The translations under genes were made by a program, and so were the position numbers. The notes below the pieces were generated by a model. The model ran no database searches, had not been told where the DNA came from, and saw nothing but the letters and a program-made list of their open reading frames with translations. 64,000 nt of DNA from Chelydra serpentina (taxonomy: Eukaryota > Chordata > Testudines > Chelydridae), in contig JBAIAC010000128.1 in the NCBI GenBank assembly GCA_037349315.1, positions 453,091-517,090 of the forward strand, written 5' to 3'. Of this stretch, positions 11,270 to 22,003 are shown piece after piece. Positions within the stretch are counted from its first letter, which is position 1. Each line of letters begins with the position of its first letter.

Positions 11270-11641
11270 CTCGCTGACAGCGGGGCATGGTGCGGGGTGT
11301 GGGGGAAGGGTTGGTCCCCAGCTGGAGCGAGGCAGGGGCCAGAGACAAGAGCAGAGCTGGAGCGAGGCAAAGTGCCGGAGTTCTCACGCTGGTCCCTTCT
11401 GACCTTAAAGGCTCTGAGTCTAACAGGGAGAGGGAAGTAAAGAGAGAATTTAAAAAACAACCAAACATTGTAATACGAGGGTGACTCCAACAGCTCACTG
11501 GATAGTCACGCCCCTTTCTTCCTCCACTGGGGGTTTAACGACCTGCTGGGATCTGGGACATTAATTCTCTCATTCCATTGGTAATCTGATACCATGTGAC
11601 TGAAATTAAACCAATTCCCAGGCAGGAAAACCTCACACCCC

Positions 11642-11713
11642 TGCATTGGCTGGGAATCGAACCCACGTCAACTGCTTGGAGGGCAGCTCTGCTCACCACT
11701 ACACCACCAATGC
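11642..11713 (-). tRNA. tRNA-Gly (TCC) with C33
   Basis: The 72-nt body has acceptor GCATTGG pairing with CCAATGC and T arm GGTTCGATTCC. The anticodon loop is CCTCCAA, so the anticodon is TCC, but the nearly universal T33 is C. TTTT follows on the minus strand within about 15 bases. The C33 change is shared with the copies at 25,674 and 49,685. Confidence 0.88.
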
Positions 11714-12658
11714 ACCTGGTGCAAGCACCTCTCCTGTGTGCCACTGATGCTTGGCAAATGACTCACCCCACAGCGCTCAGGAGCTGGCTGGAGAGGCCGG
11801 AGGCAGCCTGTCAGCTGTGAGCAGAGACAGGTCCCCAGAGTGACTGACAGGTGGGGACCTGGGCTCCACATCCCAGCCTGAGGTGGCTCCAGCCCCATCT
11901 CTGCCCTCAGAGAAGGGAAATGAAAATCAGTGACCCTAATGGCAAACGTGACCCCCGAAGGAAGGAGACAGCTCCTTCGAACGCACAGTTTGGGTTGTTC
12001 CTGCTACACAATGAGGGTTTGTTGCTGCTGCTGATTCCAGTCCTTGGGCTCTGCCCGGACAAGGAAGGATTCAGGCTGTCTCTCAAGGGAAGCAGGGAGA
12101 TGATTTTTTTGACGGCTGCCTCGTCTGAAGGGTGTTTGTCGGTCACCTTCTAATCTAGTGGGTGCTGGGTAGACGCAGGCAGCCCCCGCTCCTAACTCTG
12201 CAGTTACTTAGATGCAGACACAACCAGCTCTATGGCTGGTGACCCTACAGAGACTCTGCTGCTGATCATGAACTAGGAGCACGTCACCTTTGATTTGATT
12301 TGATTTTGTCAGAGGTTCCTGCCACCTCCAGGAGAGTTTTCAGTCCCAATGGCAACCTACTTACCCAATGTAACACAAACGAGTCCCTTCCTCCCGAGTG
12401 GACGTGGGTCTTCTTCTTCTGCACATTGTAGCCCATGTGCCTTCATATTATACCTTTGTTTAATTGATGAAAACATAAACTAGACACTTGGAGGATTGGA
12501 ACTGATTTCAGCTGAGGGACGTGTTTGCTGGGTTTTTATGCATTTGCACAGGAAAACGTTGAGTGTTTCCATTCATTTCAGTCATCCCTATTCAATGGAA
12601 TCCTGAACATAATGGAAATAGATATGCAATTGTTTTTGTTAAAGGAACACATTTGTAA

Positions 12659-12730
12659 GGGGGGCATTTGGATTTGAACCAAGGACCACTTGATCTGCAG
12701 TCAAGCACTCTACCACCGAGCTATACCCCC
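12659..12730 (-). tRNA. tRNA-Cys (GCA)
   Basis: The 72-nt body has acceptor GGGGGTA/TGCCCCC, loop CTGCAGA with anticodon GCA, and B box GGTTCAAATCC. The T stem has one mismatch and the discriminator reads C rather than the usual T. The inverted copy at 24,658 lacks both flaws. Confidence 0.88.
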
Positions 12731-12886
12731 CATGCTATTTAAAGGTGCGTCAGTGATCTTAAGGATCTTGAAGGACAGGCCCTGCCTCAGCGAGCTCCTT
12801 TTCCATTCCCAGACCACAGTGGTTTTAAAAATGGGCTTTGATTAAACTTTATATCTACATGTAGACACCACAGCTTGCACACCCAC

Positions 12887-12918
12887 CGTCAAACACTCTA
12901 CCACTGAGCTATACCCCC
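12887..12918 (-). pseudogene. tRNA-Cys 5' half between direct repeats
   Basis: The minus strand reads GGGGGTATAGCTCAGTGG and on to the 5' side of the anticodon stem, then stops matching. The half gene lies between two ~50-bp direct repeats (12,839-12,889 and 12,929-12,985), both containing TGATTAAAC and CAGCTTGC. Confidence 0.8.
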
Positions 12919-12989
12919 GTGTTGTGTGTAGTTGATTAAACATTATATATAAGTGTAAACAGAACAGCTTGCTCACCCACTGACATAGC

Positions 12990-13664
12990 TTCTCCCGCTG
13001 ACATAGCTCCCGCCTCTCCGGGAGGTGGGTTAACTACACAAATGGGACAGCTCTCTCCCATCCGCTTAGAGCATCTTCATTAGTTATGAATAAGTTGGAA
13101 ATAACCTGCCGAATGGACAGTAACCAATGCATCGAATATGGCTGTGTCTGCATTCAATAGGGGTAACTGGCCAGTGAACAGACTGTTTTGAATAACATGT
13201 ACCTCAGTTCGGATGCAGTGTCACTGACCCCGGATTGGGACTGGTCCCAACAGGGAATTTGTTTTAGCAATTTCACACGTTGCCAATTCACTCCTGCTTG
13301 GTTATACTCTAAGGGGAATGCCAGTTAGATGTTTATTACTAATCAGTTTAGGCAACATTCTCTCTCTTTGTTTTTTAATGTTTTCCAATGAGTTGTTATG
13401 GTAATTGCTATCTAACTCTGCTAAGCAGGACAAAATATTTATTTAAGAAATTTTGACTTCATATTGTTTCCTGAAATTAGTTTATTAATTTTTATTTGTG
13501 TTTGGTTAAAAAGTTGAGCAATGCCATGCACATGTGAAATGGTATATTGTTTCTGCAGTAGCCAACCCCTTACCACCATGCATTATAGTTTCAGAGACAG
13601 TTTCTGCTGCCCAGTGGTCAAAATAGCTAATGGTTTGTTTTATATCTATGTCCCAAATAGATAC
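12990..13664. other. Spacer without a gene
   Basis: The sequence is AT-rich and unique in the window. I see no tRNA, exon or element. Confidence 0.5.
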
Positions 13665-14862
13665 TCCACTGACACGTCTTTCAGTGATTCCAGCTGTTAG
13701 TGCGGGAGCCTCACTGCTAGTGCAGACTAGGCAGTTTCTTACATGAGAGACACTGTCCCAAAGCAGGACTAATGCTGAGACCTGGTGATCAGTGATCTCA
13801 GATCTGTTCGGCTGCAGCAAGACTCGAAATTGAGTCTCAATCAGCTCGGTTGTTACACAGCGAAGACCAAAAGGGTCAAATGGTGCCTGGGCCCCTTAAG
13901 AAGAACCCAGCCCATCAAGTACCAGCACTTGGCTCTCCCCTCTCTCAACTCCACTTAGCATTGTTTGGAGTCAATCCTTGCCTCTATCAGCCTGGGGGAC
14001 GGGGAGACCAGTCCTAAACAAGGGCTCCAGTGGCGCAATGGGTTAGCGCACAGTACTTATACGGCAGTGCTGAACGGGGACATGCTGAGGTTGTGAGTTT
14101 GAGCCTCACTTGGAGCACTGGTTTTCATTAACCCAATGGCTTTGCCCACTTCTTTGGCCCCATGGAACCTAGAATTCCCTCCCAGGGGACACTGAGGGGG
14201 GAGGAATCAAAAATGCCCCTTCACTTATCACCTCCTCTGCAGAGTGCAGGTCAGACACCACAAATCTACAATCCTTCCTCCCTCACCGGCCCCTATGCCA
14301 GGATCTCTCAAGCAGAGCCCAGAGCGCTGTCCATCCTTTGAGCCCCCCGACACCCTCTCAATCTTTGCTCCCCAAACCCTCCTTTCTACATGTGAAAATC
14401 CCCATTGGGGAGGGAGAGGAGCAGGGAGCCAGCAGTCTCTGTGGCAGGATTATCTACGGCAGCGCGCTGAGTGGTTGGGGGCTGAGCTACACCCCTTCGG
14501 AGCTTTTCAGGGATGAGATTTTGATGAATTGTAACACAAAGAAAATCTCTCCTGTTCGGGCCTGTTTGTCACCTTTTGCCCTTGTGCCCCCTCAGCCTCT
14601 GTTCTTCCGGATAGGGGAGGTGCAGAGACAAGCCCCAGGCTTTCTGTCACAAAGTCTGTACCCATCTCTGAAATATTGCCACTGGAGAGTATGGCTCCCA
14701 ATTCTCCCATAGAGGGATTGCAAGAGCGGCTACCCAGTTGGGCCTGGTGTCGGAGATCCAGGCTATAGGGGGCAGGGCCTATAAGGTCCCTGCCTGAGGG
14801 GAGGTCAATGCATGTGGTGGGCTGTGAGCACGACAGGTTTTAACCCTGTCCAGGTAACCCAG
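13665..14862. repeat. Duplication block D, copy 1 (Ile-TAT)
   Basis: It matches 45,087-46,300 as an inverted copy about 31 kb away, including tRNA-Ile and flanks on both sides. Conserved short open frames inside (for example 14,338-14,712) are present in both copies because the DNA is duplicated. I do not recognise a product. Confidence 0.9.
14024..14117 (+). tRNA. tRNA-Ile (TAT) with 20-nt intron
   Basis: The 94-nt gene has acceptor GCTCCAG/TTGGAGC, anticodon stem CAGTA/TGCTG and loop CTTATA interrupted after the A following the anticodon. The intron is about 14,062-14,081, the canonical place for tRNA introns. B box GTGAGTTTGAGCC is slightly altered. TTTT follows at 14,121. Intron-bearing Ile-TAT is typical of vertebrates. 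Confidence 0.92.
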
Positions 14863-15018
14863 GAACTAAGGCAGGAAATGGGGTGAGGAAGCAAGTCAAG
14901 CTGAGCAAGGCAGGAAAAAAAATTCATCTTCCTCCATGGGCCGCTCGCAATGACGTCCTTTTTGTGTGCCACGGCTGACAAACACATCCCGGCCAGAGAA
15001 GGAGAAGGTCAAAAAGGT

Positions 15019-15091
15019 GCAGAAGTACCTCAGTGGGGAGAGTGTCACACTGAAGATCTAGAGCGCCCAGGTTCAATCCCAGGCTTTGGCA
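15019..15091 (+). tRNA. tRNA-Phe (GAA), degraded
   Basis: The 73-nt body has loop CTGAAGA with anticodon GAA, T arm GGTTCAATCCC, and acceptor GCAGAAG/CTTTGGC with one mismatch. The anticodon stem (TCACA/TCTAG) has two mismatches and the D stem one. It is probably a decaying gene. Confidence 0.75.
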
Positions 15092-15282
15092 TGTGCTTTG
15101 TGTGCAGGGTTGGGCTGTTTTCTCGAAGCGCAGGGGTACCTTTAGCCACCACGAGTCCCTCCTGTCAGGCTCCCCAGCAGAAAAAGACAGTCGGGGCTTG
15201 TGCCCACCTGGGCTTTCTGTCTTCTCTTGCTCTTTCTCCACTCGTGGAGCAGTGGGCACTACATGGCTGAGGAAATTACCTG

Positions 15283-15346
15283 CAGCCAAAGGATGGTCTT
15301 GATCCATCGACCTCAGGGCTAATGGCTTCCGCTGCGCCACTCTGCT
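15283..15346 (-). pseudogene. Initiator tRNA-Met pseudogene with anticodon-arm deletion
   Basis: The minus strand starts AGCAGAGTGGCGCAGCGG exactly as initiator tRNA-Met. It then loses about nine bases spanning the anticodon arm, and resumes with GAGGTCGATGG and an altered T loop. No CAT anticodon remains. Confidence 0.88.
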
Positions 15347-15499
15347 GTGTGTGGAATGTGTCTGCAGGATCTAGTCACAGGGCAGCTGAGTTTGGCCAAG
15401 TAGGTTTTACTCCTGAAGGGATTCTGCCCAAACAATAAAATAAAATCAATATCTGTGCACAATATTTTTATTTGTCAATAAATAAATGTGGAGCCAGCA

Positions 15500-15603
15500 T
15501 AGGGTGACCAGATGTGCCGATTTTATAGGGACAGTCCCGATTTTGGGGTCTTTTTTGTATATAGGCTCCTCTTAACTCCCACCCCCTGTCCCCCCGCCCC
15601 TGC
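15500..15603 (+). mobile_element. TAGGGTGACCAG MITE, truncated
   Basis: It starts TAGGGTGACCAGATG and contains ATTTTATAGGGACAGTCC and TATATAGGCTCCT. The right terminal repeat is absent. It forms the left arm of the foldback. Confidence 0.8.
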
Positions 15604-15826
15604 CCCGCAGGTTTATTTGTTCCCCTGCAAAGAAATGACTTTCTTATGGGGAAGCAAAGGGAAGCCACAAGTGTGGTCATGTGTCCCTCCCCAACAGCGC
15701 GGGCATGTCATTGCAGAAAGGTGAAGCCTCACCACTTGGTATGTGTCCCGGGGGAGGGGGCTGCAGGGTGATCTCCCATCTCTGTGCATCCGGTAGCCTG
15801 TGCTCCCCACTGCCATGCTGGAGGCT

Positions 15827-15950
15827 TAGGGTGACCAGACAGCATGTGTGAAAAATCGGGACAGGGGGTGGGGGTTAAGAGGAGCCTATATAAAAAAAAG
15901 ACCCACAAATCGGGACTGTCCCTATAAAATCGGGACATCTGGTCACCCTA
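15827..15950 (-). mobile_element. TAGGGTGACCAG MITE, complete
   Basis: This 124-bp element has inverted ends TAGGGTGACCAGA and TCTGGTCACCCTA. The body matches the copies at 17,459 and 58,564. It has no coding capacity, as expected of a non-autonomous DNA transposon. The superfamily was not determined. Confidence 0.85.
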
Positions 15951-16041
15951 TGGAGGCTCCACATTTATTTATTGACAAATAAATTTTGCATTATTTTAAA
16001 ATATTACTCACAGACACACAAACACACCCACAAGCACACAG

Positions 16042-16113
16042 AGCAGAGTGGGGCAGCGGAAGCGTGCTGGGCCCATAACCCAGAGGTCGATGGATCGAAA
16101 CCATCCTCTGCTA
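16042..16113 (+). tRNA. Initiator tRNA-Met (CAT)
   Basis: The 72-nt gene has acceptor AGCAGAG/CTCTGCT, stem CTGGG/CCCAG, loop CCCATAA with C33 as in vertebrate initiators, and T arm GGATCGAAACC with the initiator-specific A54. One D-stem change (GCGC to GGGC) is visible. No T4 terminator is adjacent. Confidence 0.94.
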
Positions 16114-16390
16114 GCTTCTGTTGTATTACTTACAGCCCTGGAAATGTTTCAGCCGCTGCCTTTTGTTCCACATAGAAAAGAGGAGCAAATTCTCTCTGTT
16201 TACACTTCCACAGCGATGGAAGGAAGGAATAAACACCCAGCAGAGCCCGGCCCTACAGGCCCCCTGGGGCTTCCCCTGCAGTGGCCAGAGTGGCAGCGGG
16301 CCCCTTGGGCTTCCCCCTCCCCAGGGGTACAATGGGCCCTTTGGGGCTTTCCACCACCCCACACAGCAGATGGTGCTGAGGGACCCCCGG

Positions 16391-16446
16391 TGGCCAGGTG
16401 GGGTAATGCACACAGCGTCTCTCTCAGAGAGCAACAGTGACACCGG
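16391..16446 (-). repeat. Isolated unit of the 57-bp minisatellite
   Basis: On the minus strand it reads CCGGTGTCACTGTTGCTCTC and on through GTGCATTACCCCAC, the same unit that is tandemly amplified at 35,808-37,300. Here it occurs once, about 280 bases downstream of the initiator tRNA. An AT microsatellite (TATATATTATATATATA) adjoins it at 16,447. Confidence 0.8.
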
Positions 16447-17376
16447 GTATATATATTATATATATATTTATACGCAACTCCCCATAGCCTCTGCCCTGAG
16501 AACGATGCGTCCAGCTCGCTGTGTGCACAGGCAGGGACATTCTGCTAACCCCGCAGTGTAGACAGGATGATGTTAACACGGCTCTCGGGCCAGCCCTTCC
16601 CTCCTGCAGGCTGGATGCGTGGGGCGGGGATGGAGAAAGAGGAAATCTGTAACCAGCAACCCGAACCATTGCTTACCTGGGGCTGCAGCAGAACCACGGT
16701 GACATGAGAGGTATCCATGGGAACAGCAGAGCCCTCCTTTTAAAACTGATGGAGCCATGCCCCCCGCATTGCTGTGCCCCCCTAGAATTGCCCCGCCTGC
16801 TGGCTAGTCAGGGCAATGTGCTTCCCATAGAAGAGCAGTAACTGGGCTAGAGGGAAGCCAGTCAACATTTTTTGTTTCTCTGATGAAAACTGGCCCAGTC
16901 CCCGCCCCAAACCAAACTTGTCACAAATAATTGTCAACAACTGAATTTTCTGTTTGTGGCTAAGATATTGATTTTTTAAAAATATTGAAATTGGATTCAG
17001 GATTGTTGGCAAGCGTTTTTGGCAAACAAAGTTGTTAAATGACCATGTAAATGGCAACACAGTCCTGCTTCCGTGCTGGGCTCACCCCCCAGCTTGCGGG
17101 TCCAACAGCTGCAGGAGAGGAGGAGATCGGTGAAAGCTGCAGGACCCCCAGATCCATCTCTTGGGGAGCAGAGCGGCAACAGCAGCAGCAAACCCTCAGG
17201 TCCAATCACAGGCCACTGGGCACCACCGCCAGCCCCACGGACCATGGGGAAGTTAGCCCAGCATCTGATCTCAGGGACGGGCACCCACGGACCCACAGCA
17301 GCTCATCCTGCCCTGCGCAGCTCCCCCCGGATGAGGTGGATCGCTGCCAGCCCGGGGGAGAGACGCTCCCCAGCGA

Positions 17377-17627
17377 GGGTGAGCAGATGTCCTGATTTTA
17401 TAGGGCCACTTCTGCTATTTGGGGCTTTGTCTTATATAGGCACCAATTACCCCCCACCTAGGGTGACCAGACAGCAAGGGTGGAAAATCGGGACGGGGGG
17501 TCGGGGGGTAATAGGAGCCTATATTTAAAAAAGACCCTAAAATTGGGACTGTCCCTATACAAGTGGGACATCTGGTCACCCCACCCACCCCCTGTCCTGG
17601 TTTTTCAAACATGCTCTCTAGTCACCC
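17377..17627. mobile_element. Nested MITE inside a MITE of the same family
   Basis: A complete inner element (17,459-17,583) in reverse orientation, with ends TAGGGTGACCAGA and TCTGGTCACCCCA, interrupts an older plus-oriented relative. The outer parts are 17,377-17,458 (GATTTTATAGGG, TATATAGGCACC) and 17,584-17,627 (ending TCTAGTCACCCTG). Copy 2 of block B keeps only the first ~35 bases of the outer element. Confidence 0.78.
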
Positions 17628-18230
17628 TGTCCCCAGCCCAGCCAGCTGGGGGTGGTAATTCCAGCCGGCCCCTGTTGCTTGGGCTGGCTGCCGAGGAAGT
17701 GACTTACTTTCATTTTTACTTCCCCAGCACGCAGCACCCCCCCCTCAGCCCCTCACCCAACCCAGCCCTGCCGGAGGGGAGGGGGGAGAGAGGGGTGCTC
17801 CGTGTGGGGGAGGGGAAAGGGGGGTGCTCTGTAGGGGGGGAGAAGAATGGACGTTATGGTGGCAACAAAGGACACTGCCAGAGCCACCCAGCCTGCCTCC
17901 CCTCACGCCGGGGAGAGTCACACTCACAGGTGAGCTCCTCCCCCCCTTCCCAGAGACCCCAGCAGCCAATCCCCTCCCCAGACTGTGCTGCAGGCAGCGC
18001 ATTGGGCTCTCTCTAGGACCCAGCGCTGCTCTGACCTGCCCCACGGCTTCCCGTCCCTCCCGGCTCCCGGCAGAGTGTCTGGTGCCCCAGGCAGAGCGGT
18101 GCCCTACGTGCCCGTCTGTTCTGCCCATGGCTAAGGACAGCCCTGCCCCCACCTCTCTGGGAGATCTGCGGCTCCTTCCTGCAGCTGGGGATGGACCGAC
18201 ACGCCCTGAGCTGCTCCAGCTGGTTCAGTC

Positions 18231-18594
18231 TGCCCCACAGGTCACCCCAGCACCCGCTCCCTGCTCTGCCCCACAGGTCACCCCAGCACCCGCTCCCTGC
18301 TCTGCCCCACAGGTCACCCCAGCACCCGCTCCCTGCTCCGCCCCACAGGTCACCCCAGCACCCGCTCCCTGCTCTGCCCCACAGGTCACCCCAGCACCCG
18401 CTCCCTGCTCCGCCCCACAGGTCACCCCAGCACCCGCTCCCTGCTCTGCCCCACAGGTCACCCCAGCACCCGCTCCCTGCTCTGCCCCACAGGTCACCCC
18501 AGCACCCGCTCCCTGCTCTGCCCCACAGGTCACCCCAGCACCCGCTCCCTGCTCTGCCCCACAGGTCACCCCAGCACCCGCTCCCTGCTCCGGC
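18231..18594. repeat. 36-bp minisatellite, 10 units
   Basis: The unit CCCCACAGGTCACCCCAGCA plus CCCGCTCCCTGCTCTG is nearly perfect across about ten copies. The 36-bp period leaves all frames open, which explains the long predicted peptides on both strands. Copy 2 has eight units (28,777-29,065). Confidence 0.92.
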
Positions 18595-19298
18595 TCTTCT
18601 CACAGAGCCCAGGGCCAGGCTCCAGCCGCTGTCCAAACCGTCTCCACCAGGGAGATCGTCCCTTCTCCTGCCACCACGACTTCTCCTGACACCCGCGTCC
18701 CACCAGCTCACCCAGACAGGGAGGCTTTTCCGCACAGGAGGCAGATCTGCCCCCGGAGCTGTGGAACTCACTGCCACATGACAGAGGAGATCACAGGCCG
18801 GAACGACATGCAAAGCTCAGCTCTTCCCCAGAGCCATCTTCAGCCAGCGATTCTCCCTCACCGTCAGCCCCAACAAAACTCTTTGAGCCACCAGCCCGCT
18901 TCTCCCACAGCTGGGAGGGACCAAAGGCCCCAGACTGCCAAGCAGGTGAGGAGGCGTTTAACCAGGCGTTAAAGCCAGGCCTGCGGCAGCAGCCACATCC
19001 CGCCCGCTGCCAGTGCACCTGACAGAAATGTCGGCATCCCCTGTCAGGAGGCAACTGGGCAGGTCGCTGACAGAGCTGAGCCCCACCTTTCTGCAGCCAT
19101 CTTTAGAGAAGAACCCCACCCCAGAGTCACATCTCCCTCCGTCAGCACCTGATGGGGAAAAAATGTGTTGCGGGTGGTTTTGGGTAACTGTCGTCATTCA
19201 ACCCTCAATCCCCCCCTCCCTCTGTGAAAGCGGCGGCAGACAATCATTTCTCGCCCTTTTCCCTTGATTGACAGCGCGGACACAGCAGCACCGCGAGC

Positions 19299-20556
19299 AT
19301 GGAGCCCCCTGCGATCATCGCTGCACTTATGGCCGTTGTCAACACCTCGCGCCTTATCGTGCACTTTATTCTGAGGCAGATGTTGAGAACTCAGGTGAGG
19401 AGGCTAAGGCAGCGCGGTGACGACAGTGACGATGACAGGGACACAGACCTCTCTCAAAGCACGGGACCCCGCAACGTGGACGTCATCGTGGCACTGGGTC
19501 ATGTTGATGCTGTGGAATGGCGATTCTGGGCCCGGGAAACAAGCACAGACTGGTGGGACCGCATAGTGCTGCAGGTCTTGGATGAATCCCAGTGGCTGCG
19601 AAACTTTCGCATGCGTAAGGGCACTTTCATGGAACTTTGTGACTTGCTGTCCCCTGCACTGAAGCGCCAGGACATCAGGATGCGAGCAGCCCTCACAGTC
19701 CAGAAGCGAGTGGCCATAGCCCTGTGGAAGCTTGCAACGCCTGACAGCTACCGGTCAGTCGCAAATCAATTTGGAGTGGGCAAATCTACCGTGGGGGTTG
19801 CTGTGATGCAAGTAGCCAACGCAATCGTTGAGCTGCTGCTCTCAAAGGTAGTGACCCTGGGAGGCGTGCAGGTGATCATAGATGGCTTCGCTGCAATGGG
19901 ATTCCTTAACTGTGGTGGGGCTATAGACGGAACGCACATCCCTATCCTGGGACCAGACCACCAGGGCAGCCAGTACATTAACCGAAAGGGCTACTTTTCA
20001 ATGGTGCTGCAAGCACTGGTGGACCATAAAGGACGTTTTACCAACATCAACGTCGAATGGCCAGGCAAGATTCATGACGCTCGTGTTTTCAGGAACTCTG
20101 GTCTGTTTAGACGGATGCAGGAAGGTATTTACTTCCCGGACCGGAAAATAACTGTTGGAGATGTGGAGATGCCTATAGTGATCCTCGGGGACCCAGCCTA
20201 CCCGCTAATGCCCTGGCTCATGAAGCCGTACACAGGCGCCCTGGACAGTGATAAGGAGCTCTTCAACTACCAGCTGAGCAAGTGCAGAATGGTGGTGGAG
20301 TGTGCTTTCGGACGTTTGAAGGGGCGCTGGAGAAGCTTACTGACTCGCTCAGATCTCAGTGAAACCAATATCCCCATTGTGATTGCAGCTTGCTGTGTGC
20401 TCCACAATCTCTGTGAGAGCAAGGGGGTGGGAGGTTGAGGCTAATCGCCTGGCTGCTGATTACGCACAGCCAGACACCAGGGCGATTAGAAGAGCCCAGC
20501 GGGACGCGCTGCGCATCCGGGAAGCTTTGAGAGCTACCTTCCAGAGTGACCAGTGA
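19299..20556 (+). pseudogene. HARBI1-like DDE transposase, C-terminal frameshift
   Basis: This is the Harbinger transposase, the nuclease that cuts and joins the element ends. The frame is open from the ATG for 379 codons. A helix-turn-helix region spans residues ~100-165 (YRSVANQFGVGKSTV). DDE-superfamily residues appear as D210 in GGAIDGTHIP, D260 in GKIHDARVF and E334 in VVECAFGRLKG. Near 20,425 the frame shifts after ESKGVGG: the next frame continues for about 41 codons to a stop at 20,554-20,556 with the Ala/Arg/Gln-rich tail seen in this family. All catalytic residues precede the shift, so a shortened protein could still be made. It is a transposon gene, not the domesticated HARBI1 locus. 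No introns are evident. Confidence 0.9.
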
Positions 20557-20796
20557 CTCTAACGTTTGTGTAAAAATGAGGTGAACCTGCCCCTGTTTCT
20601 TTACCCTGTTAATATTGCCAATCCTCTCCAATTACCAACCCTCTTCCCCCCTTTCAAACACACCTTTACAAAGAAAATAAATGAAACATTGTTCAAGAAA
20701 ACCGTCTCTTTTATTAAGGATTTTTCAGTAAAGGGAGGAAACTGGGACGGAGGCTAGGGTGGGGTGGGGTGCGGGTGGAGGGAAGGAAAGGATGCT

Positions 20797-21304
20797 TCAA
20801 AACTTGGGGAATGACAGCCTTCTGCTACTAGAGCAGTCCGCAGGGGTGGACTGTTTGTTTCTACGGAGCCTGTCACCCCTCCTTTTTGGGACTCTGTGTG
20901 TGGGGGGGTATGGGACTTTGTGGCAGGGGAGGGTGGTTAGAGATCTGCTGCAGCGGGGCTCTGTCCTCCTGCCTCCGGTCCTGCAGAACATCTACAAGGC
21001 GCCGGAGCGTGTCCGTTTGCTCCCGCATTAGCCCAAGCAGCGTCTCAGTCACCCGCCGGTCTTCCTGCCGCCACCTGTCCTCACGAGCTTCCGTCCTCTC
21101 CTCCCGTTCGCTGGATGCTTGCGACGTGTTCTCTCTTCACTGACTCTGCTGTGCCGCCCCAGTGCGGGAGCAGTGCAGGAGTTCGGAGAACATCTCGTCC
21201 CGTGTTCGTTTCTTTCGCCGCCTGATCTGTGCCAGCCTTTGGGAGGGAGATGCCGGGGGAACCTGGGAGACACTCGCAGCTGTGGGATGAAAAAAAGGGA
21301 GTGA
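20797..21304 (-). pseudogene. Myb-like Harbinger protein, C-terminal exon
   Basis: The minus strand encodes a basic and coiled-coil tail in the order SQRLAQIRRRKKRTRDEMF, a Glu/Arg-rich stretch with EREERTEAREDRWR, then LRRLVDVLQDRR, ending with RRLSFPKF and a stop at 20,797. An in-frame stop follows MFSELLHCSRTGAAQQSQ at about 21,137, so this exon is broken. It lies downstream of, and in the same direction as, the SANT exon at 22,380-23,009. The intervening DNA is probably an intron. The protein's family role is to bind element ends and help import the transposase. Exon limits are approximate. Confidence 0.65.
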
Positions 21305-21678
21305 ATTCTTTACAAAGATACATTTCCCAGAACAATGAATGTAGTCTTTCCCTGTGAACAAGAGCATGCACACTACCTAGCACATGTGCTTTCAGTACAA
21401 GGTCGCATTTTGCATCTTTATATTGAGTGCCTGGGGCTTTGGTGTACAGATCACATGCAGGGCTGGGCAATGGAATTCGGCTAGCAGGCGGCCATGGTAA
21501 GCCGTAGACTTTTGGCTGCTGAAAGCTTAGTTAACAGCAGCGCCCTCCTTTCCCGTTCCAAGCAAAGCCCCTAGAGTTGGCCAGTTAGTGCTGTGCTTTG
21601 CGGGTTACCGTGCAGCTGCAGAAACCACAGTAACCCCAGCCATCCCCTTCTCTGGGATGGTCGGTTTAGCCTTCACCC

Positions 21679-21925
21679 CACCGCGTGGCTGTTCCCGGGA
21701 ACGATCCCTGCATGCTGCCGGCGAACCGCCCAGCATGAACTTTCCCCCTTCCCCCACCATGTGGCTGGTCCCAGGAAAGATGCCTGCATGCTGCCGGCGA
21801 ACCGCCCAGCATGAACTTTCCCCCTTCCCCCACCATGTGGCTGGTCCCAGGAAAGATGCCTGCATGCTGCCGGCGAACCGCTCAGCATTAACGGTCCATC
21901 TCCCCGCACCCACCGCGTGGCTGGA
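21679..21925. repeat. 76-bp tandem repeat in the Harbinger element
   Basis: Units begin with CACCNNGTGGCTG at 21,679, 21,755, 21,831 and, diverged, 21,911. They contain GCATGCTGCCGGCGAACCGC. The two central units are nearly identical. The array lies in the presumed intron of the Myb-like gene. Confidence 0.88.
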
Positions 21926-22003
21926 AACCGCTGGGTAGATTTTTTTAAAGGCACAGGCAAACAGTCCCCGTAATAAAATTCACCTAATTCCAACCAGGTC
22001 ACC

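Larger units (their letters stand above)
11270..12735. repeat. Duplication block C, copy 1 (Gly + Cys)
   Basis: It matches 24,655-26,130 as an inverted copy throughout and 49,405-50,240 as a direct partial copy. It contains tRNA-Gly and tRNA-Cys on the minus strand. The 11,380-11,425 edge carries a CR1-like word (TCCCTTCTGACCTTAAAGG). A short open frame at 11,851-12,153 is shared by all copies only because the DNA is. Confidence 0.92.
15465..15985. repeat. Long foldback inverted repeat, ~127-bp arms
   Basis: The arms 15,465-15,591 and 15,860-15,985 are near-perfect reverse complements. Each holds a TAGGGTGACCAGA MITE end plus the outside flank TTGTCAATAAATAAATGTGG. The ~268-bp loop is non-coding. 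Because unique flank is included, this is an inverted duplication and not just two independent insertions. Confidence 0.88.
16484..19160. repeat. Duplication block B, copy 1
   Basis: It matches 27,752-29,634 directly. A segment of about 716 bases (17,408-18,123) is absent from copy 2. The right match ends at 19,160, where Harbinger-derived sequence begins. Open frames at 17,051-17,395 and 17,824-18,972 are stop-poor, repeat-rich and unrecognised. I do not call them genes. Confidence 0.9.

Noticed and set aside
17051..17395. 114-codon frame conserved in both block B copies
   Set aside because: Conservation follows from the duplication of the DNA. No domain, and no sign of constraint beyond the neighbouring sequence.
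17824..18972. 382-codon frame with a 12-residue repeat
   Set aside because: The repeat is the 36-bp minisatellite. Flanking parts are unrecognised, and block B copy 2 lacks the segment holding its start.
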